From: Bicyclus anynana
Lineage: Eukaryota; Arthropoda; Insecta; Lepidoptera; Nymphalidae
Assembly (NCBI RefSeq): GCF_947172395.1
Contig: NC_069105.1
Span: 1,116,001-1,180,000, forward strand
Direction: 5' to 3'
Length of the DNA stretch: 64,000 nucleotides
A program made the translations under genes and the position numbers. Below the pieces are notes generated by a model. That model did not search any database, was not told where the DNA came from, and saw only the letters and a list, made by a program, of their open reading frames with translations. Below, one piece after another: positions 10,159 through 20,644 of this stretch (within the stretch, counting starts at the first letter, position 1; each line of letters begins with the position of its first letter).

Positions 10159-12713
10159 TTATGAATGTGCTAGGCAGAAACATTTTGTACAGAAACCTGG
10201 AGAACCTTCACATTGCTTACATTCATAAATTGTTTGCACCCTTTTTTTCTGTGATTTGCAACCTTTGCATTCTTTTCGGACCACTTCGATAGTTTGTTTC
10301 GTGACTCTTCCTACTGTCTTAACTCTCGTCCGGGTCTTTTCTATTTTTGTGAGTTCGTGTTTCACTTTCAAAACATTGCGTCGATTTACATCATTAGGAT
10401 CAGGTAAAAGCTTCTCCAGTATCTTCATACGGAAATCATATAGATTTAATTTGTCATTCGCCGAAAATGTATTGTACAAGTGCAATGCATTAGTAAGGCT
10501 CATTTGCAGCATATGCACAAACAGCTTCTTGTACCAACGCAGCGTCTTCCTTTGGACTGGATAGTATGCCAACATCTGATCTTGAAGATCAACACCCGAC
10601 ATAAAATTATTGTAATGAACGATTGCCATTGGTTTCACTACTATAGATCCTCTTTTGGAAGTAGTCTCCATCATCTCACTACCGTGTTCTGTAGAAATAT
10701 ACAGAACGTATCGCTTATCCCTCCATTTTCCGACATGAACGCCGTTCAAGAACAAGGATTTGTTTTCTCCCTTTTCCAGTGAAACAGAGCCAATTTCGAC
10801 GGGATTATCTTTCCTGTTTTTTCTTAACGTTCCTGTGCAGTATGTCTGTCGATCTAGCAATTTCACAGCCAGGCCATAAGAATTATAATAATTATCCATG
10901 TATACATGATGGCCACAGTCCAGTCTCTCTTCTAGTAGTTTGAAGACAATCTTACTACTATGTCCTTGCCCTGATGTCTCATCATTAGCACCGGCGTAAA
11001 CTTGAAATTTCAAGACCGTACCATCTGGTTCTGCTAAAACATAGAGTTTAATGCCATATTTATGCCGTTTGTTTTTTATATATTGTCGGAACAGCAACCG
11101 ACCGCGCCACAATACCATGGACTCATCCAATGATAGCTCTTTACCTGGACAGTAAATAGTTTTCATTTTATTGTTAAAATGATCCATGAATGGTCGGATT
11201 TTATTGAGACGGTCTTCTTCACTGGTTACAGACGTAAAGTGTAGGCATCGTAAAATAAGTAAAAAACGATTTCGTGACATGAATTGTCCGAAGCATGGAA
11301 TATTAAACAAATAGTGTCGTTTCCAATAATCACTTAAACGGTTTAGTCGAATTGTTCCTGTGTGAAGAAGGAGTCCTAAAAATGTCAGCAGTTCTTCCTT
11401 TGTTAAATCTTTCCAAGATTTTATTCTGGAGTTTTGTTTGACGTTTTGTGCATTACCGACTCTTATTGCGTTCGCGTTGGTCTCGCGAACTATAAGATCT
11501 AACAACTCGTCATCAATCATTAGTCGGAATGCTTCGTAAGGATCAGTTGGAGGCGGCACTAAGAGTTCCTGTTCCTTAGTAAACTCTAAGCTTTTCATGG
11601 AGCTTGGATCACTGCTCCAGGTGGTAGTGGCTCCTTGACCAGAGGGTGAGTTATTGGGTGATAGATAAAAATCATCGGGTAAGTCTGGAGTACGACTTCC
11701 AGATCTCCGAACAGCCATAATTGATGGAGAGACGTCATCACGTTCTGGCGAAAGGTTGGGGGTGATCGCATCGGATCTCAGAAGAGATACGCTAGGTGTT
11801 GAACTGGTAGGGTTAATTGGTATATCCGGCAAAAAATCTCCATAGTCCTGTACGATATTCGGCGATGTAGGACGGCAGTCAATTTCAGAATTGAATTCAA
11901 AGCTACCGTCTCCATCAAATTCCAGTAGTCGAGGCGCTGACTTCGATGCTGAGGAACTATTTAGATCTGGTAACTTCAACGATTGAGTAGAATTATTACG
12001 CGTGGGGCCATCCCTAAATGAAGGTCTTAATCGCTTACATTGAATGATAGCCCTTCCATCTGACTCACATAAACCACGTTTTGATGCAGATGAACTTGAA
12101 GGTTGAGGTGGTGGTACACAGCTGACTGTCTTTGAGGCAGGTGACCTTTAAATAAAATTAAATGGAATTAAGTACAATTTACTGTTATTATTGAGTTCAA
12201 TCAATTTAATTTCATAATAAATATTTTTAAGCATTTTTTGATGGTAACTACACCTCTTTGAGACGGTTCAAAGCAATGAGGAATTTGGCTTTTGAGGCTT
12301 AGTGATTAAAGTGTCAAGGATGGAATCCTGAAGGAACGGGTTCGATTCCCACTCGGAGATTTCATTTTCCACATTGTTTTCAAATATTTATTGTCATGCG
12401 TTCATAACATCATTAGTTAGTCATACCTTGAAGGTTGAGCTAGTGGTATATGGCTTGTCGTCTTTGGGGCAGATGACCTTGAAGGTTGAGCTGGTGGTAC
12501 ACGGCTGGTCGTCTTTTGCTTCAGTCTAGTATCAAAGATACTATCATCACTGCCGCAACTAGAAGAGTCCTCTGAACTTGAAGAGTCTTCATCAGCTCTT
12601 TGAGAATACACATCCTCATCACTATAGTCAGACTCATAGTCATCACTTTGCCGACGCTTTTTTCTAGAACTACTCGTAGATTTACTTCCAGACGGTCCAG
12701 CCTTATTGTCCAT
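10159..12713 (-). CDS. piggyBac transposase (two exons)
   Basis: DDD transposase of the piggyBac family, acting by cut-and-paste at TTAA. Exon 1 is 12713-12427 (95 codons plus 2 nt, donor GTATGA) and exon 2 is 12145-10159 (acceptor TTTAAAG, phase 2). Together they give 757 residues in one frame, slightly longer than typical piggyBac proteins. The N-terminus is low complexity (Ser/Asp/Glu-rich with repeated 'PAQPSR'). Catalytic aspartates lie in 'LSLDESMVLWRGR', 'VYMDNYYNSY' and 'MSGVDLQDQM'. The C-terminus is a cysteine-rich domain (C-x2-C and C-x2-C pairs, 'KECKGC', 'ECKQCEG', 'FCTKCFC') that binds terminal repeats in this family. No frameshift or internal stop was seen, so it may be active. 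Confidence 0.93.
12288..12362 (+). repeat. tRNA-like sequence in the transposase intron
   Basis: A-box-like 'gaggcttagtgatt' and B-box-like 'GGTTCGATTCC' are about 35 bases apart, inside the 281-bp intron (12146-12426). The cloverleaf is poor, so it is better read as a SINE-head relic than a tRNA gene. Confidence 0.4.
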
Positions 12714-12891
12714 TTTAGTGCAAAAATAGCTTTGATACGATCGTGTGTAAAAGTCACAATTACACTGTTATAATGAAACCAATACGCGTTTTCGTAAGTT
12801 GAATATGTTTCAGAGCGGTCGCGCAAACCAACATAAACTCACCTCAAACGCCGGCGGCTTACTGACTACTACAAAATGCACAGGCCGGTCA

Positions 12892-12946
12892 CTCGGATCC
12901 GAGTGCGCGGCACCGCTACTATCCCCCCTCCCAACTCGGATCCGAG
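12892..12946. promoter_or_regulatory. Right subterminal palindromes of piggyBac 1
   Basis: CTCGGATCCGAG at 12892-12903 and again at 12935-12946, embedded in GC-rich sequence about 20-75 bases inside the right TTAA. They correspond to the left pair at 9795 and 9838. Confidence 0.65.
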
Positions 12947-13511
12947 TAGTGAGCACTAAATGTGTTAATGTGGATACGCTAATAATGATTAAACAATAAT
13001 GTCGTCGGCAATTAATAAATAAACGAAATGTTTAAGCATTTCGCCATGATAGCAGCTTTTAGCGCACAATGGGTGCAAGAATTGCCATTAGTTCTTTTAG
13101 GGTTGCGTACGGCAATAAAATCAGACCTAGGATACAGCCCTACACAATTTCTATATGGATGTAGTCTTAGGTTACCAGGCGATATATTTAACTCAAGCCC
13201 TAAAACAAACATCAACGATCGTGAATTCATTAAACAGTTAATTAACAATCTTTCATCCGTTTCTAACCTCACGCATACGGACATACGAACGCGGGACAAT
13301 AAAGTATTTATCCATCCAGACCTAAATAATTGTTCCCACGTATTTGTTAGAAACGAGGCAAGACGATCGTTGGAGACACCTTATGAAGGGCCATTCCAGA
13401 TTTTAGACCGTCATTCTAAGTATTACACTTTAGACTGTAACAACAAAAAAGTCACTGTGTCACTTGACCGTCTAAAACCCGTTTATTTATTAATTGCCGA
13501 CGACATTATTG

Positions 13512-13577
13512 TTTAATCATTATTAGCGTATCCACATTAACATTTAGTTCATAGATTATCCACAACTTGACAACATA
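13512..13577 (+). repeat. Truncated 3' LTR of the gypsy element
   Basis: TGTTTAATCATTATTAGCG and about 46 further bases match the 5' LTR start (4743 onward) and stop at 'gacaacat', where hAT-related sequence begins. The rest of the 3' LTR is lost. Confidence 0.75.
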
Positions 13578-14130
13578 TTGAAAATCCATCTGACACACGC
13601 TGGGCAGCTCGAGCAGATGCTTATAAAAGCTTAAATGAGTCATTTTCAGAAATTCACGATGCTTTCATTGCTATAGAAAGCAATCCTGCGCAAAAACGTT
13701 CTATTGTACGTGAAGCTAAAGGTTTAGATTATATTATAAGGTTCAAATTAGAAAGGCTAGAAACTGCCTTCAGGACCGTGTTTTGGAGTTTTATTATGGT
13801 TCACATGAACAAAATTAACAAAAAATTGCTATATTGCAGTGTACTGTACTGTTGTTAAATTGTATGATAGTATAATTCATATAATTTCTACAGAAAGGGG
13901 AAATTTCGATAAATATGAACAGCTAGCCTTGGAACTGTCATTAGTAAAAGAATATGAAAAGGACACAAAGAGGATACGGAAGAGAAAGCTCACAGCAGAT
14001 GAATCTGCTGAAGATATAACTTCTTCATTATCGAGTCGGGAAACATTCTGAGTAACAGTATATCTAGGAATTGTAGACCGAATTGTGGTTGAATTTGAAA
14101 AGAGACGCAAAGCGTACAATAATTTTTAAT
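13578..14130 (+). pseudogene. hAT transposase C-terminal relic (ZMYM/TTF type)
   Basis: The frame opens with 'SDTRWAARADAYKSL', a signature of hAT transposases related to ZMYM1/TTF-type proteins, then 'LDYIIRFKLERLETAF' and 'TVFWSFIM'. A separate frame (about 13898-14051) reads 'DKYEQLALELSLV' and 'KRIRKRKLTADES', plausibly the next part of the same protein. Frame changes and missing sequence make it non-functional. The N-terminal part of a similar protein lies further right at 15343-16470, so these are two fragments, not one gene in order. Confidence 0.6.
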
Positions 14131-15342
14131 TTTTATCTCAATTTGACAAAGCAGAACCGGCAAAAATTAATGGGATCCTGCCTAAACACCAATAACAACA
14201 TGTGATATATCAATGGATAGGTCTTTTTATGTACTTTGACTTTTGCTATGGCAGCAAGAATCGGAGTGCTGTTAAAAAAAGTTATAGCAAAAAGAAGTCA
14301 TACTTTATTTACTTACATAAAAATATAAGAGTGCCCTATGAAATGAAGTCGGTGCACATGTTTTAAAGAAAAATAAATCGTGCATACTACAAGTTATGAC
14401 TGCAACTAACATTTTTGATATATTTTTATAAGCTTTGAATGTTGTTTTTTTGGTTTCAGGTGAGTTGTTTGATATAAGTCTGGTTAATTTTGTTATAAGT
14501 ACCAAACTACATAACCTTGTGTGTTTTGAACAATAAAATTTTGGTTTCAGAAACAACACATTCTTGTTTATTTTCACAACTAATTATATCTTACAAAAAA
14601 GCTTATTATTTCACTGTTATGGTTAGGTGAGCAATTTATTACAAAATTAACAAAATTTTCACCTCGAAATAAAACCGTCCCTCTTATTGTTTTAAGTTTC
14701 TGTCAAATTTCAAATGACTCAAATGTCATTATTGTCTCTGAAGGACAGACAATAAATGCGGGCAAATACAATAACAGAAAATAAGTAGTTTTCTTTACAA
14801 ATAGAGAAATGATATTTTTTATATTGATCAGGTTGATATTGTTGCCAGTAACCGATATAGAACGTAAAGGTTGGTTAACCATTTTAAGTCGTTTTGAAGA
14901 AAAATATTGTCTTTTACGAGCCATAACTTTTTCCACACAATAATTAGGAACTTTTGAAGGCGGTACCAACACATTGATGCATTAACTCAAGCCGTTTTAA
15001 TCATAAAGTTTTAGGATTTTCAGACGGTTCTATCCCGTGGTTCTTTCAGAAACGTCTTTAATTAATACGCTACTGGCTTGGCTTATACTTGGCTTGCTTT
15101 CAAAGTCATCAGAAGGTAGCACATACGATGTTGTTTTTCGCTTTTTAGTTTATTGTAGTGATTTTGAAGTCGGTTTAATTTTTTGTTTAAAAGATTTTAT
15201 TTAAATTGTGTTTGTTATTCTCTTACTACCTTCTTATAATTTTTCAATTAATAATTCAAAACTTATTTTTTTTATTATTAATAACATCCACCACCAATCC
15301 TAGTGTGTTAGTGGCTAATAGTGTTGCAGTCTAAATGATAGG
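14131..15342. other. No recognisable gene
   Basis: AT-rich sequence with no coding frame, terminal repeat or RNA signal that I can support. Probably decayed element interior. Confidence 0.4.
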
Positions 15343-16470
15343 CAGCGGCGGTCTTAGGAGGGAGGCGAACGGGGCGTCGCGCCTAGACCTAACAACTAAA
15401 TTTTCTTATTTAAAACTTTTGATTTTAATGCTTAATTATGTATTAAGGTACATTAAAATATAGTTAGTTAACTAATTCAAAACATACTCGAAAAATTCAT
15501 TATTTAGTGCTAAAACATCGCGCCACAAAACACTTGTAGATCTGTTTTTGTTTTATATTCGCATAGAACTCGGGTCAGGAGTGCTAATCTGTAATGATCT
15601 TTTTTTAATGCGCAAGTGCGAGTTGTGAATTCACCTCTATCTCCTCTGTGTAATATACAATTCATGGCAAATCACGTGACTCAAATTTATGAAAAAAAAA
15701 AAAAATTACTCAATTAAGTATAATTGATTGTACTCACGACGTTGCTACAATAATTTAGGTTGATTTGTCATATTGAAGGCTGAAAGTAAATTGAAAAAGA
15801 CTAATATTACGTACAAATAGGGTTAACTGATGCTAATTTCTAATTGTAGGCTTAACTTTTATTGTATACGGTTGATCTCATTAATGTTTAATTAATTAAA
15901 ATGTGTCTTAAATGTTACATTTCAAAAAAAACATGTTTGAGTGTCATTACCGCTCAAACCTGTTTTTTTAAATATTTTTTTTCTTGTAATAGGTCAAAGA
16001 TATAAGATTTTGTTGTTAAACTATTGATTACTTGATAATTAAAGAACATGTTACATTTTATGTTTTTGATTTATAATAAATAGTTTAAAAAAAATGCAAT
16101 GTTTTTCTTAAGTGAACGCCATTCCCCCTCCCTACCCTATAATTGATTGTACTCACGACGTATCTCGTGTTGAGCAACTTTCAATTATTATGAGATTTCA
16201 TAATACAAATACAACCAAAATTGAAGAACATTTTATTGGTTTCTTAACCGTCGAAAAAACCATAGCTGAGAGTTTGATGAATTATATTATAATCACAGAA
16301 TTAGAACAGTTATGTATATCATTGCAAAACTGCAGAGGTCATGGATTAATGGTGCCAATATGCGGGGTGAAAAAAGTGGTGCCTATAAACGTATTATGGA
16401 AATAAATCCACTTGCTTTTTTTAACTTTTGAGACTCACAGCTGGAATATCATCCTAGGAGATGCAGCATG
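15343..16470 (+). pseudogene. hAT element 5' end and N-terminal transposase relic
   Basis: CAGCGGCGGTCTTAGG at 15343, followed by GC-rich 'gcgaacggggcgtcgcgcc', resembles the left terminus of ZMYM-type hAT elements. Further in, a transposase segment reads 'ITQLSIIDCTHDV' (to 15742). After a 395-bp insertion it continues 'SRVEQLSIIMRF', 'KIEEHFIGFLTVEKT' and 'ISLQNCRGHG' (16138-16400), which is the DUF4371/hAT region. Frame breaks follow. No right end was found. Confidence 0.6.
15743..16137. mobile_element. 395-bp insertion with 24-bp target duplication
   Basis: The 24 bases starting 'tataattgattgtactcacg' occur exactly at 15719-15742 and 16138-16161, on either side of non-coding AT-rich sequence. 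Both copies encode the same hAT residues (IIDCTHDV), so the intervening block was inserted with a long duplication. A long target duplication suggests LINE-machinery (SINE-like) integration; the family is unknown. Confidence 0.65.
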
Positions 16471-16756
16471 ATCTTGTGTCCTAGCAAATCTTTCTTAGTT
16501 TGCGTAGACGACGTAAAAAAAGCATTTTGATTATGAAGGGGAAGATGAAGCTCATGAGTTGAATGCAGAAGAGATTTTCAAAATCAACTATATTTATTAT
16601 TGTCGACATGGTGCGAGCAAGCTGCCATCAGGTTCGAAGCACTTAAACATCATGAGAGCATAATTATTTAGTTCATGACCAATATAAAAAGACTATAGGA
16701 AATTAGTGATAGTGAAATTTAAAGCAATACAGCATCTTGCAAATATCTATAACAGT

Positions 16757-17245
16757 AGGAGAATCAAATCAAATCAGAAATCATTTATTTCAAGTAGGCT
16801 CAGTTTACAAGCACTTTTGACACGTCAGTCGACTATTTGTAAAGATTCTACCACCGGTTCGGAAGGCAGGTTCTGCTGAGAAGATACCGGCAAGAAACTC
16901 GACAGTTGCTCTTTTGAAAAAGTCATACAGTATTATAATTTACAATTGATAACAATTACTGTTTACATTTCTTATAGTTTTACTTCCTGTGTGAAGGTGG
17001 AAGCTGATCCAACGGGCTCCAAGCATCTTTATCATTAAGGAACTCATCAATGTTGTAGTACCCTCGACTAAGTAAATGTATTTTAACACATTGCTTAAAG
17101 CTATGCATTGGCAGGTCCATCACAGTCTTGGGGATCTTATTATAGAAGAGTACACCCAAACCTACAAAAGACTTTTTTACTCTTTGGAGACGATAGAAAT
17201 AACTAACTTATGCCCGTATCTATCATCATGTGATAATCATGTGAT
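16757..17245 (-). mobile_element. LINE 3' end, copy B
   Basis: On the minus strand this repeats copy A (3010-3825) from the region just after the RT C-terminal motif to the tail. It encodes 'DQLPPSHR' near 17000 and ends in repeated 'gattt' units at 16757-16775. It is truncated at the 5' side and has no intact frame. Confidence 0.75.
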
Positions 17246-17386
17246 ATTGGTGGACATGAACTGTACGAAGAACTGAATATATTCATCCGTGTGTATGAAG
17301 GAAACAACGACATTATCTCGGTGTTGAAATACTTAATGGAAAAAAAATAGCTGAAGTTTCCCCCCTATAGAAATTGTCCTGAGAAT

Positions 17387-17615
17387 TATAATTTTTTTTT
17401 CGTGTTGAGTAAGTGCCGATGGCTCCATGTGGTAACACTACGGCGACACAGGGGGGTTTTGGCGAGCGCAGAACCATTGCCTGATGAGACCCGAAGGCTG
17501 AAATAAAGATAGAGGACGGAACGACTCTCTAAGGGCGTTTCCTCTGAGACTCACACCTCGGCTTAGCTTACCGTGACACGAGTGAATCATTGTCGGTCGT
17601 CATGTCATCTTTTTG
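17387..17615 (-). mobile_element. Jockey-type LINE 3' UTR fragment
   Basis: A T-run (A tail on the minus strand) at 17391-17400 is followed by sequence closely matching 61873-62090 and 62200-62215, the 3' end of the LINE at the right edge of the window: 'gtgccgatggctcc', 'gagcgcagaaccattgcc', 'gaaggctgaa.taaagatag'. It lacks the ~35 bases around 'aaggccattctggaggaggt' and further parts, so it is a short truncated copy. Confidence 0.8.
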
Positions 17616-17889
17616 CTTTGCTTTTTGCATTTGCTATTTTTTCAACCAAAAATGACGTAGCTTATTTTCGATTGAAAAAATAGCTCGTTATACATATGTA
17701 TCATTGGAATTAATTAATGATTTTAGTTTTAGAAAAACATCAATTATAAAATTTATAATCTATAAAATATTTTAAATTTTGTAAAATGTTTTAAAACTGA
17801 AATTTTACATGACAAATGCTGACAAATGCCTAAACCAAATAACTAGACCTACTTTCGCATTACATACGAGTACTTTCTATGGAAGACAA

Positions 17890-18313
17890 AGGGCCTCGCA
17901 AAAACCTACCGCCCGGAGCCTCGCAATGGGTAAGAGCGCCACTGATGACGGATAATGTAAGCATTAAAACCAGCATATGTAATGACGAGTATTTTAAAGA
18001 GGTACGGCATGATTTCTTTATTTCTGAGCTCGTAGCAAACTTGCAGCAAGAATGGCTGTGTAGTTAAATTCACAGATGACGGCTGTAAAATTTTCAACTG
18101 TAAACATAATCTAATAGCGACTGCAACATTAATAAATAATATGTACAAACTTGATACTGTTACTGGCAGTGCATGTGCTGTTTTTTCTAATGAAAGCAAT
18201 ACTGATTTGAGTAAGTACTTGGAATAGACGAATGGGACATTTAAACATGCAAGATGTAAATAAGTTAGAATTATGTACTGAGGGTGTTACATGCCGCTAC
18301 GCTCGTCGCTCCG
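17890..18313 (+). pseudogene. Ty1/copia pre-integrase relic
   Basis: A frame with 'MTDNVSIKTS' and 'ISELVANL' is followed, after a shift, by 'FTDDGCKIFN', 'LIATATLINNMYKLD' and 'NESNTDL', ending 'EGVTCRY'. This is the GAG-pre-integrase region of copia polyproteins. The sequence stops where the GC-rich flank of the DD82E element begins. Confidence 0.7.
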
Positions 18314-18349
18314 CCCGTATTGGACTCGCGGCCTTATTCAACACGTGTA

Positions 18350-20644
18350 CAACCCGCGGCACGTAACTTTAGCGCTGACCGTTTATGCGCAGAAGTCTAA
18401 AATACGGTATCGGAGGGGGGCTACAGGTATGAAGGGCGGGCGTGCGTAGCGTCCGTAGCGGTGATTGGCTCTCTAGTCGTATTCGGTCCCCTGCACTGAT
18501 ACGACGCTCCGCGAACTCCCAGTGTACAGTCGTGTTCTGAATTGTTTTGTTATTGCTATTAATTTTTATTGTTGGTTTTCGTTAAGTTTATTTGTTAAAT
18601 ATATATATTTTAGTTTGTTTGAGACTTTACAGTGAATATGTCTAGAAGAAATACTGTTTTGAGAAGACAGGCACGGAAAATGGTGCATGACGTGCATTGT
18701 TTTTTTAAAAAGAGAATCTTCTGAATTAATATATTCTTTAAAACAGCTCAAAAGTGAGATTGGCGAAGCTACGAGTATTTTATCAAATCATTTGGACAGC
18801 TGCACTGGAAATTCTAGCCAGATAAAACAAACTGTAGAAGTTATTAAGGCAGGAAATTTGAAAATAAATAATATAAATCAGTGCTTTAGGGAAAATCCAA
18901 AAAAGGACAGCAGAGTCTACAAACACGTCAATTGCAACAGTAAGGAACATCTTCACTCAAGCCAATAGTTCCGATTTGATCACAGTGTTTAGAACGCCTG
19001 GCAAGAAACGTTCCAAAGCAAAACCGATCACAAATATCGATAACTTCGACCAAGGTGTAATAAAGAGGTGCATTCGTAACTTTCACCAGACAAATAACGA
19101 ACTTCCCACCGTCGGAAAGCTGAAAAGGCAGCTAGAAGAAGACATAAATTTCAAAGGCTCAGAAAGGAGTCTTCGACGAATAATTAAGACACTGGGGTTT
19201 CGGTGGAAAAACACTGAAAACAATCGGAAAGTGCTAATTGAGACTTCAAATATACGTCTGCTACGTATTGAATATTTACGTAAAATGAATCAATATCGCC
19301 AAGAAAGAAGGTCTATTGTTTTTACAGATGAATCTTACGTAGATTCATCACACTCTTCTTCAAAAGCCTGGACCGATGGTACTACTAAGGGTCTCAAAAA
19401 ACCAATTTCAAAAGGGCAGCGAGTTGTCATTGTACATGCAGGGGCTGAAACTGGGTTTATACCCCATGCGTTACTTACTTTTAAAGCTGGCACCAAATCA
19501 GGCGATTACAAAGATAATATGAATTACGAGAACTATGAAAAATGGCTCAGAACTCAGTTAATGCCTAACCTACCCCCAAATTCCGTCGTGGTAGTCGATA
19601 ATGCGGCCTATCACAATAAACAGTGGGGTCTTGCACCAACCTCTAATTCCAAAAAAGCAGATATGCAAGCTTGGCTGACTGAAAAAGGTATACAGTACGA
19701 GGGAACACTCCTTAAACCTCAGTTATACAATTTGATCAAGGCAAATAAGGAGCGATTTAAAACATTTTCGATTGACCGAATCCTAGCTGAACAAGGCCAT
19801 CAAGTGCTGAGATTACCACCATACCACCCAGATCTAAATCCTATCGAAATGGCATGGTCCGATATAAAACAATATGTAGGTAGCAAAAATGTGAAATGGA
19901 GTATTTCTAAATGTATAGAGCTAATAGAAGAAAAAGTATTACTAATGGGTGAATGGGATTGGCAAAAGCTATGCAAAAAGGTTAAGGATATAGAAGAGCA
20001 ATATGCAAAAAGTGACCATGTCGTGGATTTAATAACAGAAGAATTCGTTATTCGCGTTGATGGGGATAGTTCAGAGGAAAGCCTTGGTGAGTCTGATAAC
20101 GATGACACTGTTAGTACCGAGGACCGAAGTAGCCCGGAGTCCGGGCCCTCAACAAGTAAAAAGTCTTGTCGAGTTACCATTGAAGGCGTGTTACCATTGT
20201 CTGATTCAGACTAGACTAGAACTTACATATCTAGACTTACATTTATCTGAATTAAAAAATTATAATTGCAATAATGTTTTTATTTTTTACATTCTATATA
20301 CTTGTTAAAAAAACGATGTCTTTGAAAATATTTGGAAATTTGAACTATAAACTACTCGTATAACACCTACACTGTGAACTTTGTAATATAGAAGTAATAA
20401 CCACAATATTTTATTTAATAAGTATAATATAATTATGCGTGCGTGACAGTACCTATGCACAGCTATACCCCACATTTCGTTTATAGCTAGACTTACTATT
20501 TAACATAAACATTAAAATAATGTCATTAAAATTATTTACTTATTAATTAATAAACGTAATAATTGTATTGTGTGCGCGACAGTACCGATGCGCAGCTATC
20601 CCCACCGTGTTTCGCTCAGCGCTAAAGTTACGTGCCGCGGGTAA
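18350..20644 (+). mobile_element. Tc1/mariner-superfamily element, DD82E type
   Basis: A 27-bp inverted repeat beginning ACCCGCGGCACGTAACTTTA lies at 18352-18378 and, inverted, at 20616-20642. TA dinucleotides lie two to three bases outside each repeat, so the exact ends and target duplication are uncertain by a few bases. Between them is one transposase gene on the plus strand with a GC-rich promoter-like region (18380-18540). Copia sequence flanks the left side; errantivirus-like LTR sequence follows on the right. Confidence 0.75.
18638..20214 (+). CDS. DDE transposase, DD82E, N-terminus frameshifted
   Basis: IS630/Tc1/mariner-type transposase. The 3' frame (open from about 18880) gives a continuous catalytic region: a helix-turn-helix-like section ('TVGKLKRQLEED', 'SERSLRRIIKTLGFRW'), the first Asp in 'IVFTDESYVDS', the second in 'VVVVDNAAYHN' and Glu in 'HPDLNPIEMAWSDIK'. 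I count 82 residues between the second Asp and Glu, far above the usual 34. The C-terminus is acidic and Ser-rich. The likely start ATG at 18638 is in another frame. Two single-base shifts, at a T7 run (18700-18706) and an A6 run (18899-18904), separate it from the catalytic frame. They may be inactivating or sequencing errors. Confidence 0.8.

Larger units (their letters stand above)
9644..12968 (-). mobile_element. Intact piggyBac-like element 1
   Basis: The element is bounded by TTAA at 9644-9647 and 12965-12968, inside an inverted LTR whose sequence is otherwise continuous. Terminal repeats are short and imperfect: CACATTCACTGCTTAAG at the left, and CACATTTAGTGCTCACT at the right read inwards. 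Each end also carries two copies of the palindrome CTCGGATCCGAG (one of them an 11-bp partial). Between them lies a complete two-exon transposase gene on the minus strand. Clean TTAA boundaries and an open catalytic frame suggest a fairly recent insertion. Confidence 0.9.
9552..13025 (-). repeat. Inverted gypsy LTR fragment hosting a piggyBac
   Basis: Read on the minus strand, 13025-13000 is the last ~25 bases of gypsy pol, followed by the LTR start (12999-12969). After the piggyBac block the LTR continues (9643-9552). It stops partway through the LTR near the 'cacatgtgcggg' repeat. The fragment lies opposite in orientation to the surrounding pol. A 22-bp inverted repeat ('ttcgccatgatagcagctt' and three more bases) occurs at its outer borders, in pol at about 9383-9404 and at 13040-13061. 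Confidence 0.75.
7554..13515 (+). pseudogene. Ty3/gypsy pol relic (RT end, RNase H, integrase)
   Basis: Pol fragments read in order. The end of RT ('NFLGYHIS', 'LRRFLGMLNFYR') spans 7558-7768. RNase H ('LMTDASDSCVGSAL', 'YSTYDRELLAI') follows, with a frameshift near 8105. The integrase zinc-binding region ('HPGIAATKRLVKSRYFW', 'CILCQKCK') and the core with DLIGPL and TTDRGAQF follow, and the C-terminal region lies at 13062-13515. Catalytic integrase residues are visible, but the gene is broken by a MITE (8834-9218), an inverted block with piggyBac (about 9400-13040), frameshifts and loss of protease and most of RT. It ends '..LIADDIIV' at the start of the 3' LTR. Confidence 0.85.

Noticed and set aside
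10256..10782. Plus-strand frames of about 100 codons opposite the piggyBac transposase
   Set aside because: They are antisense shadows of the long transposase exon, which has clear catalytic motifs.
17879..18067. 62-codon frame as an independent small gene
   Set aside because: Its latter half matches the copia pre-integrase region and continues in another frame with clear copia motifs.
19800..20180. 126-codon minus-strand frame opposite the DD82E transposase
   Set aside because: Antisense shadow of the acidic, Ser-rich transposase C-terminus.
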